DNA from: Rhodococcus sp. OK519
GTDB lineage: Bacteria > Actinomycetota > Actinomycetes > Mycobacteriales > Mycobacteriaceae
Direction of reading: 5' to 3'
Length of the DNA stretch: 64,000 bases
NCBI RefSeq assembly: GCF_003051005.1
Contig: NZ_QAOW01000003.1
Coordinates: 451,148-515,147 of the forward strand
Below the pieces are notes generated by a model. That model saw only the letters and a list, made by a program, of their open reading frames with translations, did no database searches and was not told the DNA's origin. Of the stretch, positions 31,912-40,435 are shown in pieces; within the stretch, counting starts at the first letter, position 1; each line of letters starts with the position of its first letter. The position numbers and the translations under genes are program-made.

Positions 31912-32960
31912 CCCAGGACCCGGGTGATCCACAGGTCGGGATCGTCGATCTCCGCGGCGACGGGCATCGTGTCGGGGCCGGACCAGATCGCGTTGAACTG
32001 CTCCATCCCGACCTTCGCGACGACCGCGTCGACGAAGGCCTTGCCGCGCACGTACTGCGCCATCTTGGCGTCCATCCCGAGCAGCGCGCGGACGAGACGC
32101 TGGACGGGGTTGCTCTTGCGGTGGCGGCGCGCGTCGAACGCCTTGCGGATGCGGACCACCGACGGCACCACGTCGGGACCGACGGCGTCCATGACGTGGT
32201 CGGCGTGGCCTTCGAGGACGGTGCCCAGCATCAGCATCCGGTCCAGGGCCTGGCGCTGCGGTTCGGCCTGCGTCGCGCGCAGCAGTCCGACGACGCCCCG
32301 CTGGTCGGCGGGCAGGTCGTCGCCGCGGCGCCGCTCCCGCAGCGCGCCGGAGAGCCTGGTGACCATCTCGGTCATCGGTTCGTCGGTGGACTCTCCCAAT
32401 GTCGCGACCGACTGCCGCATGTAGTCGCCCATCCACGGCGCCGACGAGAACTGCACGCGGTGCGTCACCTCGTGCAGGCACACCCACAGCCGGAAGTCGG
32501 AGGGCGGGACGCGCAGGGTGCGCTCGACCTGCAGCACGTTGGGCGCGACCAGGAGCAGTGCGCCGTGCTCGCCGGTGAAAGGGTCGTACTGGCCGAGGAT
32601 GGCCGACGACAGGAACGCGAGCATCGCGCCTGCCTGCAAGCCGGCGGGCTTACCGGCCAGCAGTGTCCGCTGCCCGGGATCGAGTTCGGAGCCGGTGAGC
32701 TGCGCCATCGACTGCGCAGCCGCGTGAATCCAGCCGGCCCGGTCCAGTACCTGTGCCTCGGGGATCGGCAGGCCGTCCGCGAGTCGGGTGACGTCCCGGA
32801 CCGGTCCCTCCGCCCGGATCGACGCCTGCGCGAGTTCCGCGACGACGGCCTCCGCGGTGTAGCGGGACGTGGCGGGTCCGGCCGGAGCCAGCCGCGCGCC
32901 GGCGCGCGCGGCGATACCCCAGTCCACCGTGTTCGCGAATCCGTGCTCAGATTCCGTCAC
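31908..32960 (-). CDS. Zinc-dependent metalloprotease-like protein (DUF2342, zincin)
   Basis: About 350 aa. The motif CLHEVTHRVQFSSAPWM near residue 165 is a HExxH zinc site of the family annotated as coenzyme F420 biosynthesis-associated or zincin-like proteins in actinobacteria. Distant GHADHVMDA could supply a third ligand. No signal peptide is seen, so it acts in the cytosol; the substrate is unknown. Start: GTG 32960 (VTESEHGF) is preferred to GTG 32972, which overlaps the GGAGG ribosome site. It sits between dacB and tilS as in Mycobacterium. Confidence 0.88.
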   Translation of the reverse strand: MTESEHGFANTVDWGIAARAGARLAPAGPATSRYTAEAVVAELAQASIRAEGPVRDVTRLADGLPIPEAQVLDRAGWIHAAAQSMAQLTGSELDPGQRTLLAGKPAGLQAGAMLAFLSSAILGQYDPFTGEHGALLLVAPNVLQVERTLRVPPSDFRLWVCLHEVTHRVQFSSAPWMGDYMRQSVATLGESTDEPMTEMVTRLSGALRERRRGDDLPADQRGVVGLLRATQAEPQRQALDRMLMLGTVLEGHADHVMDAVGPDVVPSVVRIRKAFDARRHRKSNPVQRLVRALLGMDAKMAQYVRGKAFVDAVVAKVGMEQFNAIWSGPDTMPVAAEIDDPDLWITRVLG

Positions 32961-32993
32961 GTCCCGACCCACCTCCGGTTGTTACCCGCTCAT

Positions 32994-34400
32994 TCACCTG
33001 CATCCGCACAGACGCAGCGCGCCCGCCACCGCGTCGAGTGCGGGACGGCTCACCTCTGGCGGACGATCGTTCGACATCAGCGCGAACGTCAGTACCCGGC
33101 CGTCCACGTCGACGACGTACCCCGTCAACACGCTCGCGACGGAAAGAGTTCCCGTCTTGGCGCGCACCCAGCCCGCGCCTGAACGATCGCCCGACGCGTA
33201 CCGGTCGGACAGCGTGCCGGTGGCACCGGCGACGGGCAGGTCGTCGAGCATGGGGCGCAGTTGCGGCTTGGTGTCGCCCGCCGCGGCGGTCAGGACGTCG
33301 GCGAGCAGTCGCGACGGGATGCGGTCGTCGACCGACAGCCCGCTGCCGTCGTGCAGGGTCAGCCCGTCCATCTTGAAGCCCGCGTCATACAGCGCTTGGC
33401 CGATGGAGGCGGTAGCACCCGCGAACGACTGTTCGGCGTTCTCGGCGACGGCGACCTCGCGGGCGATGGCCTCGGCGAGCACGTTGTCGGACCTGCGCAT
33501 CATGACGCCGAGGCGGTCGCGCAGTGGCGCGGACAGCACGCTGGCGACGGGCGCGGCACCCGATTCGGCCTTGCCGACGGTGACGCGGGCGGGGTCGATG
33601 CCGAGGGCCTGCGCGAGGACGCGGCCGGTGTCGAGCGCGGGGGTGGCACTGCGCGGCGACTCGTCGGCGAAGGGGTCGATCCGCGCGCCGTCGATCATGA
33701 GCGACTCGATGGGCGCGATGTAGCCGGCGGCGACGTCCTCGGGCATCCAGCCCTGCGCCATCGTCGGGCCGGTGTAGGCGCTGGTGTCGACGACGATGCT
33801 GTCCACCTCGGTGCCGGCGCGGCGGATCTGTTCGACGAGGTCGGCGACGCGGGGCGCCCCCGGGTAGTAGCTGGGTTGCCCGACGGGCTGCGCCGTCAGG
33901 GTGGGATCTCCCCCGCCGACCAGCACGAGTTCGCCCGGACGCGAGCCCTGTACGACGCGCGTCTCGACGCGGTGCTCCGGGGCCAGGGACAGCATCGCGG
34001 CGGCCGCGGTGAGGATCTTGGCGGTGGACGCCGGCGTCATCGGGGCGTCGGGGTTCTGGCTCCACAGCGTCGTGCCGGTCTGCGCGTCGGCGACGACGCC
34101 GGTGAACGCACCGAGCGCCGGATTCGACACCAGCGGGGCGAGGACCGCACCGAGCGCCTCCCGCGTGGGCATCGGGGCGTCGTCGGGGACGGGCACTACC
34201 TGCGGTGTCGCGGTGACCGGCGACGGCTGCGCGGATGTCGCGGCGCCGTCGGAGGCGGTGGCGGTGTCCCGCTGGACGAGGACGATCGCCAGTCCGGCGA
34301 CCGCGAGGATCAGCACGACGGCAAGCGAAATCAGGATCCGAACATTTCGGCGTCGGCGACCGGCCAGCGCGCCGATCCTCTTCTTTCCCTCGCCCGCCAA
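32994..34400 (-). CDS. dacB: D-alanyl-D-alanine carboxypeptidase/endopeptidase (PBP4, DacB type)
   Basis: 468 aa. A basic N-terminus and one membrane helix (about 22-43) anchor it outside the membrane. Catalytic motifs of class C penicillin-binding proteins are present: SxxK in MTPASTAKIL (Ser125, Lys128), SDN in MMRRSDNVLAEAI and KTG in VRAKTGTLSVAS. It trims peptidoglycan stem peptides or cleaves cross-links. It is divergent from ppa, separated by 179 bp that hold the ppa promoter. Confidence 0.93.
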   Translation of the reverse strand: MAGEGKKRIGALAGRRRRNVRILISLAVVLILAVAGLAIVLVQRDTATASDGAATSAQPSPVTATPQVVPVPDDAPMPTREALGAVLAPLVSNPALGAFTGVVADAQTGTTLWSQNPDAPMTPASTAKILTAAAAMLSLAPEHRVETRVVQGSRPGELVLVGGGDPTLTAQPVGQPSYYPGAPRVADLVEQIRRAGTEVDSIVVDTSAYTGPTMAQGWMPEDVAAGYIAPIESLMIDGARIDPFADESPRSATPALDTGRVLAQALGIDPARVTVGKAESGAAPVASVLSAPLRDRLGVMMRRSDNVLAEAIAREVAVAENAEQSFAGATASIGQALYDAGFKMDGLTLHDGSGLSVDDRIPSRLLADVLTAAAGDTKPQLRPMLDDLPVAGATGTLSDRYASGDRSGAGWVRAKTGTLSVASVLTGYVVDVDGRVLTFALMSNDRPPEVSRPALDAVAGALRLCGCR

Positions 34401-34506
34401 CGTCCCTCCGAAATCTCTCGCCGCCGTTTCGACGGACTATCCAGATCGTCTCGAGCGAGGTCCCACAAGGTTCCGGCACCCGCATCACACAGTATCGCCG
34501 ACCCGC

Positions 34507-34512
34507 TACCCT
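34507..34512 (+). promoter_or_regulatory. Candidate ppa -10 element (TACCCT)
   Basis: TACCCT matches TANNNT and lies about 67 bases before the ppa start, leaving a conventional leader with a GAGGA ribosome site 6 bases from the GTG. Confidence 0.4.
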
Positions 34513-34579
34513 TTTCCCGAACCGTCTACCCAGGCGGCAGAGGCAGACAGCCAGAAGACCCAGACAGTGAGGACATGAC

Positions 34580-35071
34580 GTGGAGTTCGACGTCACCATC
34601 GAAATCCCCAAGGGCCAGCGCAACAAGTACGAGGTCGACCACGAGACCGGCCGCGTGAAGCTGGATCGCTACCTCTACACCTCCTTCGGGTACCCGGCCG
34701 ACTACGGCTACATCGAGAACACCCTCGGCGAGGACGGCGATCCGCTGGACGCGATGGTGCTGCTGCCCGAGTCGGTCTTCCCCGGTGTCCTCGTCGAGGC
34801 ACGCCCGGTCGGCATGTTCAAGATGGTCGACGAGGCCGGCGGCGACGACAAGGTCCTGTGCGTTCCCGCGGGTGACCCGCGTTGGGATCACATCCAGGAT
34901 CTCGCGGATGTCGCACAGTTCGAGCTGGACGCCATCCAGCACTTCTTCGTGCATTACAAGGATCTCGAGCCGAACAAGCACGTCACGGGCGCCGACTGGG
35001 TCGGTCGCGCCGAGGCCGAGAAGGTCATCACGGAGGCTGTCGAGCGCCTGAAGGCCAACGGCGGACACTGA
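34580..35071 (+). CDS. ppa: Inorganic pyrophosphatase (family I)
   Basis: 163 aa. [20 protein letters not shown] is the family I N-terminus, and the catalytic DxDPxD block appears as [15 protein letters not shown]. It hydrolyses pyrophosphate with Mg2+, driving biosynthetic reactions. GTG start with GAGGA 6 bases upstream. It ends in a strong palindromic terminator. Confidence 0.97.
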   Translation: MEFDVTIEIPKGQRNKYEVDHETGRVKLDRYLYTSFGYPADYGYIENTLGEDGDPLDAMVLLPESVFPGVLVEARPVGMFKMVDEAGGDDKVLCVPAGDPRWDHIQDLADVAQFELDAIQHFFVHYKDLEPNKHVTGADWVGRAEAEKVITEAVERLKANGGH

Positions 35072-35082
35072 CGCTTTCCAGG

Positions 35083-35120
35083 TGAAGGGGTGGGACCACG
35101 ATCGTGGTCCCACCCCTTCA
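35083..35120 (+). terminator. Perfect 19-bp inverted repeat after ppa
   Basis: The arms TGAAGGGGTGGGACCACGA and its exact complement meet without a loop, so three or four central pairs will open. It starts 11 bases after the ppa stop. There is no long U-run, typical for this GC content. Confidence 0.8.
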
Positions 35121-35158
35121 CTGTCGCTGCTGTTTTCGGGGCCGTCCGACTCCCCCAC

Positions 35159-35164
35159 TACGAT
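35159..35164 (+). promoter_or_regulatory. Leaderless-type -10 (TACGAT) for the LexA-like gene
   Basis: TACGAT, 7 bases, then GTG at 35172. The fit to TANNNT and the spacing decide the start of this gene. I saw no GAACNNNNGTTC SOS box around it. Confidence 0.55.
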
Positions 35165-35171
35165 TTGCCGG

Positions 35172-35834
35172 GTGACCGGTTACGACGATCTCGACATGTT
35201 CGGCGGCCTCGACGCCTCCACCCTGCCGTCCCGCCAGCAGCGGATCCTGGTGACGATCCGCGACTGGGCGGACGCCCACGGGTGCCCGCCGAGTACCCGT
35301 GAGATCGCGGACACGGTGGGGTTGCGCTCGACGTCGTCGGTGTCGAAGCATCTGAAGAGCCTGGAGGACAAGGGGTTCCTGCGCCGCGGCGGCGCGATGA
35401 CCCGACAGCTCGACGTCCGCCCGTTCCTCGCCGGTTCGGCCCCGGGCCGCGCGTCGGAGAACACGGTGACCGTTCCCGTCGTCGGCGACATCGCGGCCGG
35501 CGCACCGATCCTCGCGGAGGAGCACACCGACGAGGTGCTGGCGCTGCCGCGCGAACTCGTCGGCTCGGGCACCGTCTTCGCGCTGCGGGTGCGCGGCGAG
35601 TCGATGGTCGACGCCGCGATCTGCGACGGCGACACCGTCGTGGTGCGCCGCCAGGACGAGGCTCACTCTGGCGAGATCGTGGCCGCGATGATCGACGGCG
35701 AGGCCACTGTGAAGGTGCTGCGCCGACGAAACGGCCACGTGTTCCTCGAGCCCCGCAACCCCGCCTACGAGGTCATCGACGGCGACGAGGCCGTCATCCT
35801 CGGCAAGGTGGTCTCGGTGATGCGGCGGATCTGA
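35172..35834 (+). CDS. LexA-like repressor (S24 peptidase fold), probable LexA paralogue
   Basis: 220 aa. The N-terminal winged helix (QQRILVTIRDWADAHGCPPS, then REIADTVGLRSTSSVSKHLK) closely follows LexA. The C-terminal self-cleaving domain has the Ala-Gly scissile bond in VVGDIAAGAPILAEE, the nucleophile in RGESMVDAAICDGD and the catalytic lysine in GEATVKVLRRR. Everything needed for RecA-stimulated autocleavage is present. The first recognition helix differs from typical actinobacterial LexA (which has PPSIREIG), and the location beside ppa is not the usual lexA locus, so a second, specialised LexA is likely. It borders the defence-type patch to the right. Confidence 0.8.
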   Translation: MTGYDDLDMFGGLDASTLPSRQQRILVTIRDWADAHGCPPSTREIADTVGLRSTSSVSKHLKSLEDKGFLRRGGAMTRQLDVRPFLAGSAPGRASENTVTVPVVGDIAAGAPILAEEHTDEVLALPRELVGSGTVFALRVRGESMVDAAICDGDTVVVRRQDEAHSGEIVAAMIDGEATVKVLRRRNGHVFLEPRNPAYEVIDGDEAVILGKVVSVMRRI

Positions 35835-36037
35835 GCGCGCCGCGTCCCCCTTCGAATGCTCGTTCCTCGGTTCGCGAGCCTGTCTACATCACATGGAGAC
35901 CGTTAAACGGTACGGCGCAAAAAGGCGACTGGCAGATGATCACGAGAAAATGACGCACTACACTACGGCCACGTTCAACGACGATCCGCTTTGCGTCTTC
36001 AGTTCCGTGCATATTTGGTTTGAAGCCTCCTAACGTC

Positions 36038-36616
36038 TCACCCAGGTACCCGCCATGCCGTGACAGAGTCGCTTTCCGCAATTGGAGGCAATTTCGTGAC
36101 CGTGAAGCCACCGCCACGGCCCCCCCTCCAAACACTGTATCGACGACCACGCTCGGTCTCGATAATGACCGGAAAGTTCCCCCTCCCCTCGCCCGCCCGC
36201 CGTATGGATACTATCGCCCTCTCTGGTAGCGGATACTCGTCCGTCAGCGCGTCAACGTACTCGCGGTAGCTGGACCCAGGGTCACTCAATTCAATGACAG
36301 CCTGAGCTGCCTGAGCCTGTCCCTGATCTAGACTTCCAATATCGGTGAGGATCGCGATCTGGGTCGCCAGCGCCTCGATCTTGTCGTGAGTCTTCTCGGT
36401 ATCTTTCGCTGTGAGGATGTAGATGACCACAGCAAACGACAAAGCGCACACAGTCGCCCAGAATCCAGCCAACTCGAAGACCCCGCGAGCGTTGAACCAC
36501 CAGAAAGCAGCAGTTGGCACCGCCGCGACGACTGCAGACCCCCCGATAACAAAGCGTCGCTTAGTCACTTGCTCGGAGAACCATTCTTGCGCTTTGCCGC
36601 TCCATGGATGCTTCAA
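36038..36616 (-). CDS. Two-helix membrane protein of unknown function, 192 aa
   Basis: I do not recognise this gene. Two hydrophobic helices (about 21-40 and 48-70) are followed by an amphipathic helix (KDTEKTHDKIEALATQIAIL), a stretch rich in Gln/Ala, and a soluble C-terminal region with Gly-rich RGGRGGGFTV. TTG start at 36616 with GGGAG 6 bases upstream. It is transcribed leftward, away from the Gabija-like pair. Base composition here is visibly less GC-rich than in the neighbouring core genes, suggesting acquired DNA. Confidence 0.55.
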   Translation of the reverse strand: MKHPWSGKAQEWFSEQVTKRRFVIGGSAVVAAVPTAAFWWFNARGVFELAGFWATVCALSFAVVIYILTAKDTEKTHDKIEALATQIAILTDIGSLDQGQAQAAQAVIELSDPGSSYREYVDALTDEYPLPERAIVSIRRAGEGRGNFPVIIETERGRRYSVWRGGRGGGFTVTKLPPIAESDSVTAWRVPG

Positions 36617-36973
36617 TGACTTCTCCCGAACTCCCCGGACACTAAAATGGCCCTCTCCGTCAATTGCAGGACCATGCCCCGCTACTCACCTCGTGCAAGG
36701 TAGCGCCGAATCGGGCATTCTGCTCATCGGCCTTCTCCGGCCGCATTCGGCCACCCCGACTGAGCCCTGGCCGGTTCCGTTTTGCACTGTCCGGCAAAGC
36801 GGCGTTCGGGCGTCGACCCGATACGGATATCAAGTCGATTGAAGTGGCTGGCCGGCACGACGGGTGGACCGAGGTTGCGAGACCGCGGGTCGCCTGCACG
36901 CGAATCCATCCACATCTCAAACCATGCCACTCCGCGCGTACGCACTCTGGAAGGTCACCGAAGGATGACTCAA
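36617..36973. other. Intergenic 357 bp without a supported gene
   Basis: Open frames here lack ribosome sites and family features. It presumably contains the promoter of the leftward membrane protein gene. No repeats, tRNA or attachment-site-like duplications were seen. Confidence 0.5.
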
Positions 36974-37534
36974 CTAGGAAATCGGGTCCCTCCCCCGATC
37001 CGCACAGATCTGATTGCAGATCTCCCGCACCTCGTCAGGAACCTCGGAGATCAACATCAGATAGGTATCACCTGTGGCCCCGAGTGCGCCGGACCCGAAC
37101 TCTCGGTAATGGTCATCGCACAGATATGCGCCCCCGCTACGGTCGCCTATCTGGATTTGGGCGTCATAGCGCGCGGTCACACCACAAAAATCGCACTTGG
37201 GTAGGCTCGATAGGAACGCGACTGTACCTAGCCGGGGGTTGACCATAAGATCTACTTCGTCAGCGAGTTCGTACGAGTGAGCCAATTCATGAAGGACGTG
37301 TTCGGGAGGCGGCGGCACCAGATTTCCACTAGCGTTCCTGGCTGGCCACGCCATCGCGTGGAGATTCATGTAGTCGTACACCGCCTCGAATGCGGCGTGA
37401 AGTCGCTCGTCACCAGTCAAGTCCGAGGGCAGATTGAGCGAAGCGTTCGGCATCCGCAAGAACGGATCTGGGGTCGTCATGGCCGAAGTCTGCCTTGAGC
37501 GAGCTACTGCCGAGGCAGTTTCGATGCCGCTCAC
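36974..37534 (-). CDS. Unknown protein with HELAH motif and Cys cluster, 186 aa
   Basis: Family not recognised. Residues 82-86 are HELAH in the helix EHVLHELAHSYELADEV, which fits a HExxH metallopeptidase site. A second possible metal site is CDFC at 114-117 with C139 and H142 (LCDDHYREF), a zinc-ribbon-like arrangement. It may therefore be a small metalloprotease or simply a zinc protein. GTG at 37534 is backed by GGAGAAGG; a shorter start at 37480 is possible. It is divergent from the Gabija-like gajA. Confidence 0.5.
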   Translation of the reverse strand: MSGIETASAVARSRQTSAMTTPDPFLRMPNASLNLPSDLTGDERLHAAFEAVYDYMNLHAMAWPARNASGNLVPPPPEHVLHELAHSYELADEVDLMVNPRLGTVAFLSSLPKCDFCGVTARYDAQIQIGDRSGGAYLCDDHYREFGSGALGATGDTYLMLISEVPDEVREICNQICADRGRDPIS

Positions 37535-37702
37535 CGCAGCCTTCTCCAGTCAGACGTGATCCCACGTATCGCACTTTCTTCTATCAGCAATTATCTTCGC
37601 CACTCCCGGCGATTCGCAGCATCGCCTGCCGGAATCCCGTGCTTCAATGCAAGATTGCTGGATGGGCGCCGACGCCCAAACAGGGGACAAAGAGGTCAAC
37701 AC

Positions 37703-39304
37703 ATGATTGAGCGCATCGTCGTCCGGGGCTACCGCCTCTTGCAGGACTTCGAGATGGAGCCCTCGGCGGGACTCAATATCGTCGTGGGCGGCAACGAGGC
37801 TGGCAAGTCGACCCTCCTGGAGGCGATCAGTCTGGCTCTCACGGGGCGTGTCGACGGCCGCTGGGCTGAAGAACAACTCAACCCGTACTGGTTCAACCAA
37901 CAATTGGTGGCCGACTACTTCACTGCGCTTACCGGCGGGAGTTCCCCCGAGGCCCCTGAGATCCTCATCGAACTCTTTCTCAGCCAGTCGAACCCGGACA
38001 TCCACGTCCTCCGCGGCGTCTACAATTCCCGAGCCACGGACGCACCAGGCCTGCGCGTCCACATCAAGCCGTCGACCGACTACGCCCAGGAATTCACCGA
38101 CTATCTCAATGCCCCAGACCGACCCGACATCATCCCTGTCGAGTACTACGAGGTGGAGTGGCAAGATTTCGCCGGTGCAACAATCCGCCGCCGCCCGAAG
38201 GGACTGGGGGTCTCCTTCATCGACTCGCGAACTATCCGGTCGACAACAGGTGTCGATTACCACATGCGCGAGATGCTCGGTGACTTCGTCGAGGCTAAGG
38301 AGCGAGCTGCAATCTCAGTAGCGCACCGTAGCGCACGGCACAACATTTCGGAGACTGCGCTTTCCGAGGTGAACCAACGCATCGCCACTGCTAGCACCAG
38401 ACTCCATGAAAAAGATCTCGCCCTGCAGATGGATCAGTCATCAAGCGCATCTTGGGAAGCGGGCGTTGTCCCACACGTTGGTGAGATCCCGTTTGCCCTT
38501 GCGGGCCAGGGTCCGCAAGCCGCGATCAAGGTGGCGCTCGCGATGAACCGCTCGGCTGGTACCACGGCTTACGTTCTGATCGAGGAGCCGGAGAATCACC
38601 TGTCCCACACCAGCCTTACAAGCCTGATCGCTCGCATCGAGGCGCTTGCAGGCGAACGGCAGGTTTTCATCACCACACACAGTTCCTACGTTCTCAACCG
38701 GCTTGGGCTCGACAAGCTCCGACTCCTGCACGCGGGAACACCGACAACGTTCTCTGCGATCACTGCAGACACCGTTCGCTACTTCAAGCGTCTCTCCGGC
38801 TTCGATACCCTCCGGATCGTTTTGGCGGACAAACTCGTCCTCGTGGAGGGCCCGTGCGACGAGATGCTCTTCGAACGCGCCTTCCGCGACAAGCACGGCA
38901 AGGCACCCATCGAAGCTGGGATCGACGTACTGTCCATGGCCGGGGTTGCCTTGGCTCGAGCCCTGGAGCTCTCCGCAGCAGTCGGCCGTCAGGTCGCTGG
39001 GATCCGAGACAACGACGGTCAGCCGCCAAGTCACTGGGAGGAGAAGGTTGCAGCCCATCTCCTCCCCGGGAAGCGGGAACTATTCATCGGGGAACCTGCC
39101 GATGGCAAGACCCTCGAACCTCAGTTGATTCACGCCAATGGCGACGCCGTCTTGCGAGCACTTCTGCCGATTGCGGATGCCACGAAATCCACCCTCGACT
39201 GGATGACCGGCCACAAGACCGACGCTGCCTTGACACTGGCCGAATCGGAAACTTCGATCACGTTCCCGGACTATCTGATGAAAGCGATCGAGTTCGTCGA
39301 ATGA
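37703..39304 (+). CDS. gajA: OLD family ATPase/TOPRIM nuclease, GajA-like (Gabija defence)
   Basis: 533 aa. An N-terminal SMC/OLD-type ATPase has Walker A VVGGNEAGKSTLLEAI (29-37), Walker B TTAYVLIEEPENHLSH near 290 and the switch histidine in VFITTHSSYVLNRL near 322. A TOPRIM nuclease domain follows, with KLVLVEGPCDEMLFERAF near 378 (metal Glu) and GIRDNDGQ near 434 (metal Asp pair). GajA cuts phage DNA when nucleotides are depleted in known Gabija systems. ATG at 37703 has AGAGG upstream. Its stop overlaps the helicase start. Confidence 0.8.
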   Translation: MIERIVVRGYRLLQDFEMEPSAGLNIVVGGNEAGKSTLLEAISLALTGRVDGRWAEEQLNPYWFNQQLVADYFTALTGGSSPEAPEILIELFLSQSNPDIHVLRGVYNSRATDAPGLRVHIKPSTDYAQEFTDYLNAPDRPDIIPVEYYEVEWQDFAGATIRRRPKGLGVSFIDSRTIRSTTGVDYHMREMLGDFVEAKERAAISVAHRSARHNISETALSEVNQRIATASTRLHEKDLALQMDQSSSASWEAGVVPHVGEIPFALAGQGPQAAIKVALAMNRSAGTTAYVLIEEPENHLSHTSLTSLIARIEALAGERQVFITTHSSYVLNRLGLDKLRLLHAGTPTTFSAITADTVRYFKRLSGFDTLRIVLADKLVLVEGPCDEMLFERAFRDKHGKAPIEAGIDVLSMAGVALARALELSAAVGRQVAGIRDNDGQPPSHWEEKVAAHLLPGKRELFIGEPADGKTLEPQLIHANGDAVLRALLPIADATKSTLDWMTGHKTDAALTLAESETSITFPDYLMKAIEFVE

Positions 39305-40383
39305 ACCGAGTCACTCTCGCCGTCGCTGGCTCCCGCAAGACGCAGTCAATCGTCGATGCCTGCGCAGGCGGAGCACCGAACGTACGCCGCCTCGCATTGA
39401 CATTAACCCAAACCGGACAAGCCGAGCTCCAGGGACGACTCCGGCAAGCCTGTACACCAGGAACAGCACCCGAGGTCATGGGTTGGTTTACGTTTCTACT
39501 TCAACACTGCATCCGCCCGTATCTACCGCTGCAGTTTCCTGAACAGCGCCTCCGCGGCTTCAACTTTGACGGCCAGCCCGTAGGCGGAAGATACGCCGAG
39601 GGACCGGCGCGATTCTTCGACGCAGAGGGGCGAGCGTATCGGCTCCATCTGTCGAGGCTGGCCTGCGACGTGTCCGCGGCGAGCAATGGCGCTGTCGTCG
39701 ACCGCCTTTCCCACATCTACGACGAGATCTACATCGACGAGGTGCAGGACCTGACCGGGTGCGACCTCCTCATCGTCGAACAGCTCATGAAAGCCGCCGA
39801 CGTCGACGTCCACATGGTGGGCGACGTTCGGCAATCGGTGTTCGATACCAACCCTCGGGACCCGAATCTCAAGAAGTTTCGAGGCGTGAAGATGCTCGAC
39901 TGGTTCGAACTGCACCGCGCCTCAGGTCTTCTCGACGTCCAGCACAACCAGGAAACCTGGCGCGCCAACCAAGTGATCGCCGACTTCTCCGACACACTCT
40001 TCCCAACCGAGTTCTGTTTCGAACCGACAGTCTCGAAACAGACAGAGCTCACCGGCCACGATGGGGTGTTCGCTCTCACCGAGGCCGACACGGCCGCTTA
40101 CTTGACGCGGTTCAAACCGCAGGCGTTACGAGACAGCATCGCCACAGCACGTAACGTCGATCTGCCGTTTCGCAATTTTGGGACGGTGAAGGGGCTGACC
40201 TTCGATCGAGTAGTCGTGTATCCGCCGAAGTCCGTCACTGACTTCCTCACAAAGGGGACTGAGCTCAAGCCGAAAACCGCGTGTGGGCTCTACGTGGCCG
40301 TAACCCGTGCCAAGCACTCGGTTGCATTCGTAGTCCAAAACCCGACGGCCACGCAGCTGACACCTTGGAGCGCATCAGGGTAG
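39301..40383 (+). CDS. gajB: UvrD-like superfamily 1 helicase, GajB-like (short form)
   Basis: 360 aa, clearly shorter than the roughly 500 aa of studied GajB. SF1 motifs: an altered Walker A VAGSRKTQ (10-15, with Ser-Arg where Gly/Ala-Gly is usual but Lys-Thr kept), Walker B EIYIDEVQD near 145, motif III HMVGDVRQSVFDT, motif V GTVKGLTFDRVVVY and motif VI GLYVAVTRAKHSVAFV. The 1B/2B insertions are missing or reduced. ATGA overlap with gajA means coupled synthesis in a fixed ratio. Convergent with the MFS gene 52 bp on. Confidence 0.75.
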   Translation: MNRVTLAVAGSRKTQSIVDACAGGAPNVRRLALTLTQTGQAELQGRLRQACTPGTAPEVMGWFTFLLQHCIRPYLPLQFPEQRLRGFNFDGQPVGGRYAEGPARFFDAEGRAYRLHLSRLACDVSAASNGAVVDRLSHIYDEIYIDEVQDLTGCDLLIVEQLMKAADVDVHMVGDVRQSVFDTNPRDPNLKKFRGVKMLDWFELHRASGLLDVQHNQETWRANQVIADFSDTLFPTEFCFEPTVSKQTELTGHDGVFALTEADTAAYLTRFKPQALRDSIATARNVDLPFRNFGTVKGLTFDRVVVYPPKSVTDFLTKGTELKPKTACGLYVAVTRAKHSVAFVVQNPTATQLTPWSASG

Positions 40384-40435
40384 GAACGACGCCAATTTCG
40401 ATGTTGAGCGACTCTGCCAACGAAATTGACCAGCA

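Noticed and set aside
35851..35862. GAATGCTCGTTC after the LexA-like gene as an SOS box
   Set aside because: One mismatch in the conserved GAAC half and located downstream of the gene rather than at a promoter; such matches are frequent by chance.
36664..37242. 192-codon plus-strand frame in the unknown region
   Set aside because: No ribosome site, no recognisable composition, and it overlaps the better-supported leftward gene with an RBS and metal-binding motifs.
37664..37677. Small hairpin GGGCG/CGCCC before gajA as a regulatory element
   Set aside because: Five base pairs only, common in GC-rich DNA, and it does not cover the ribosome site.
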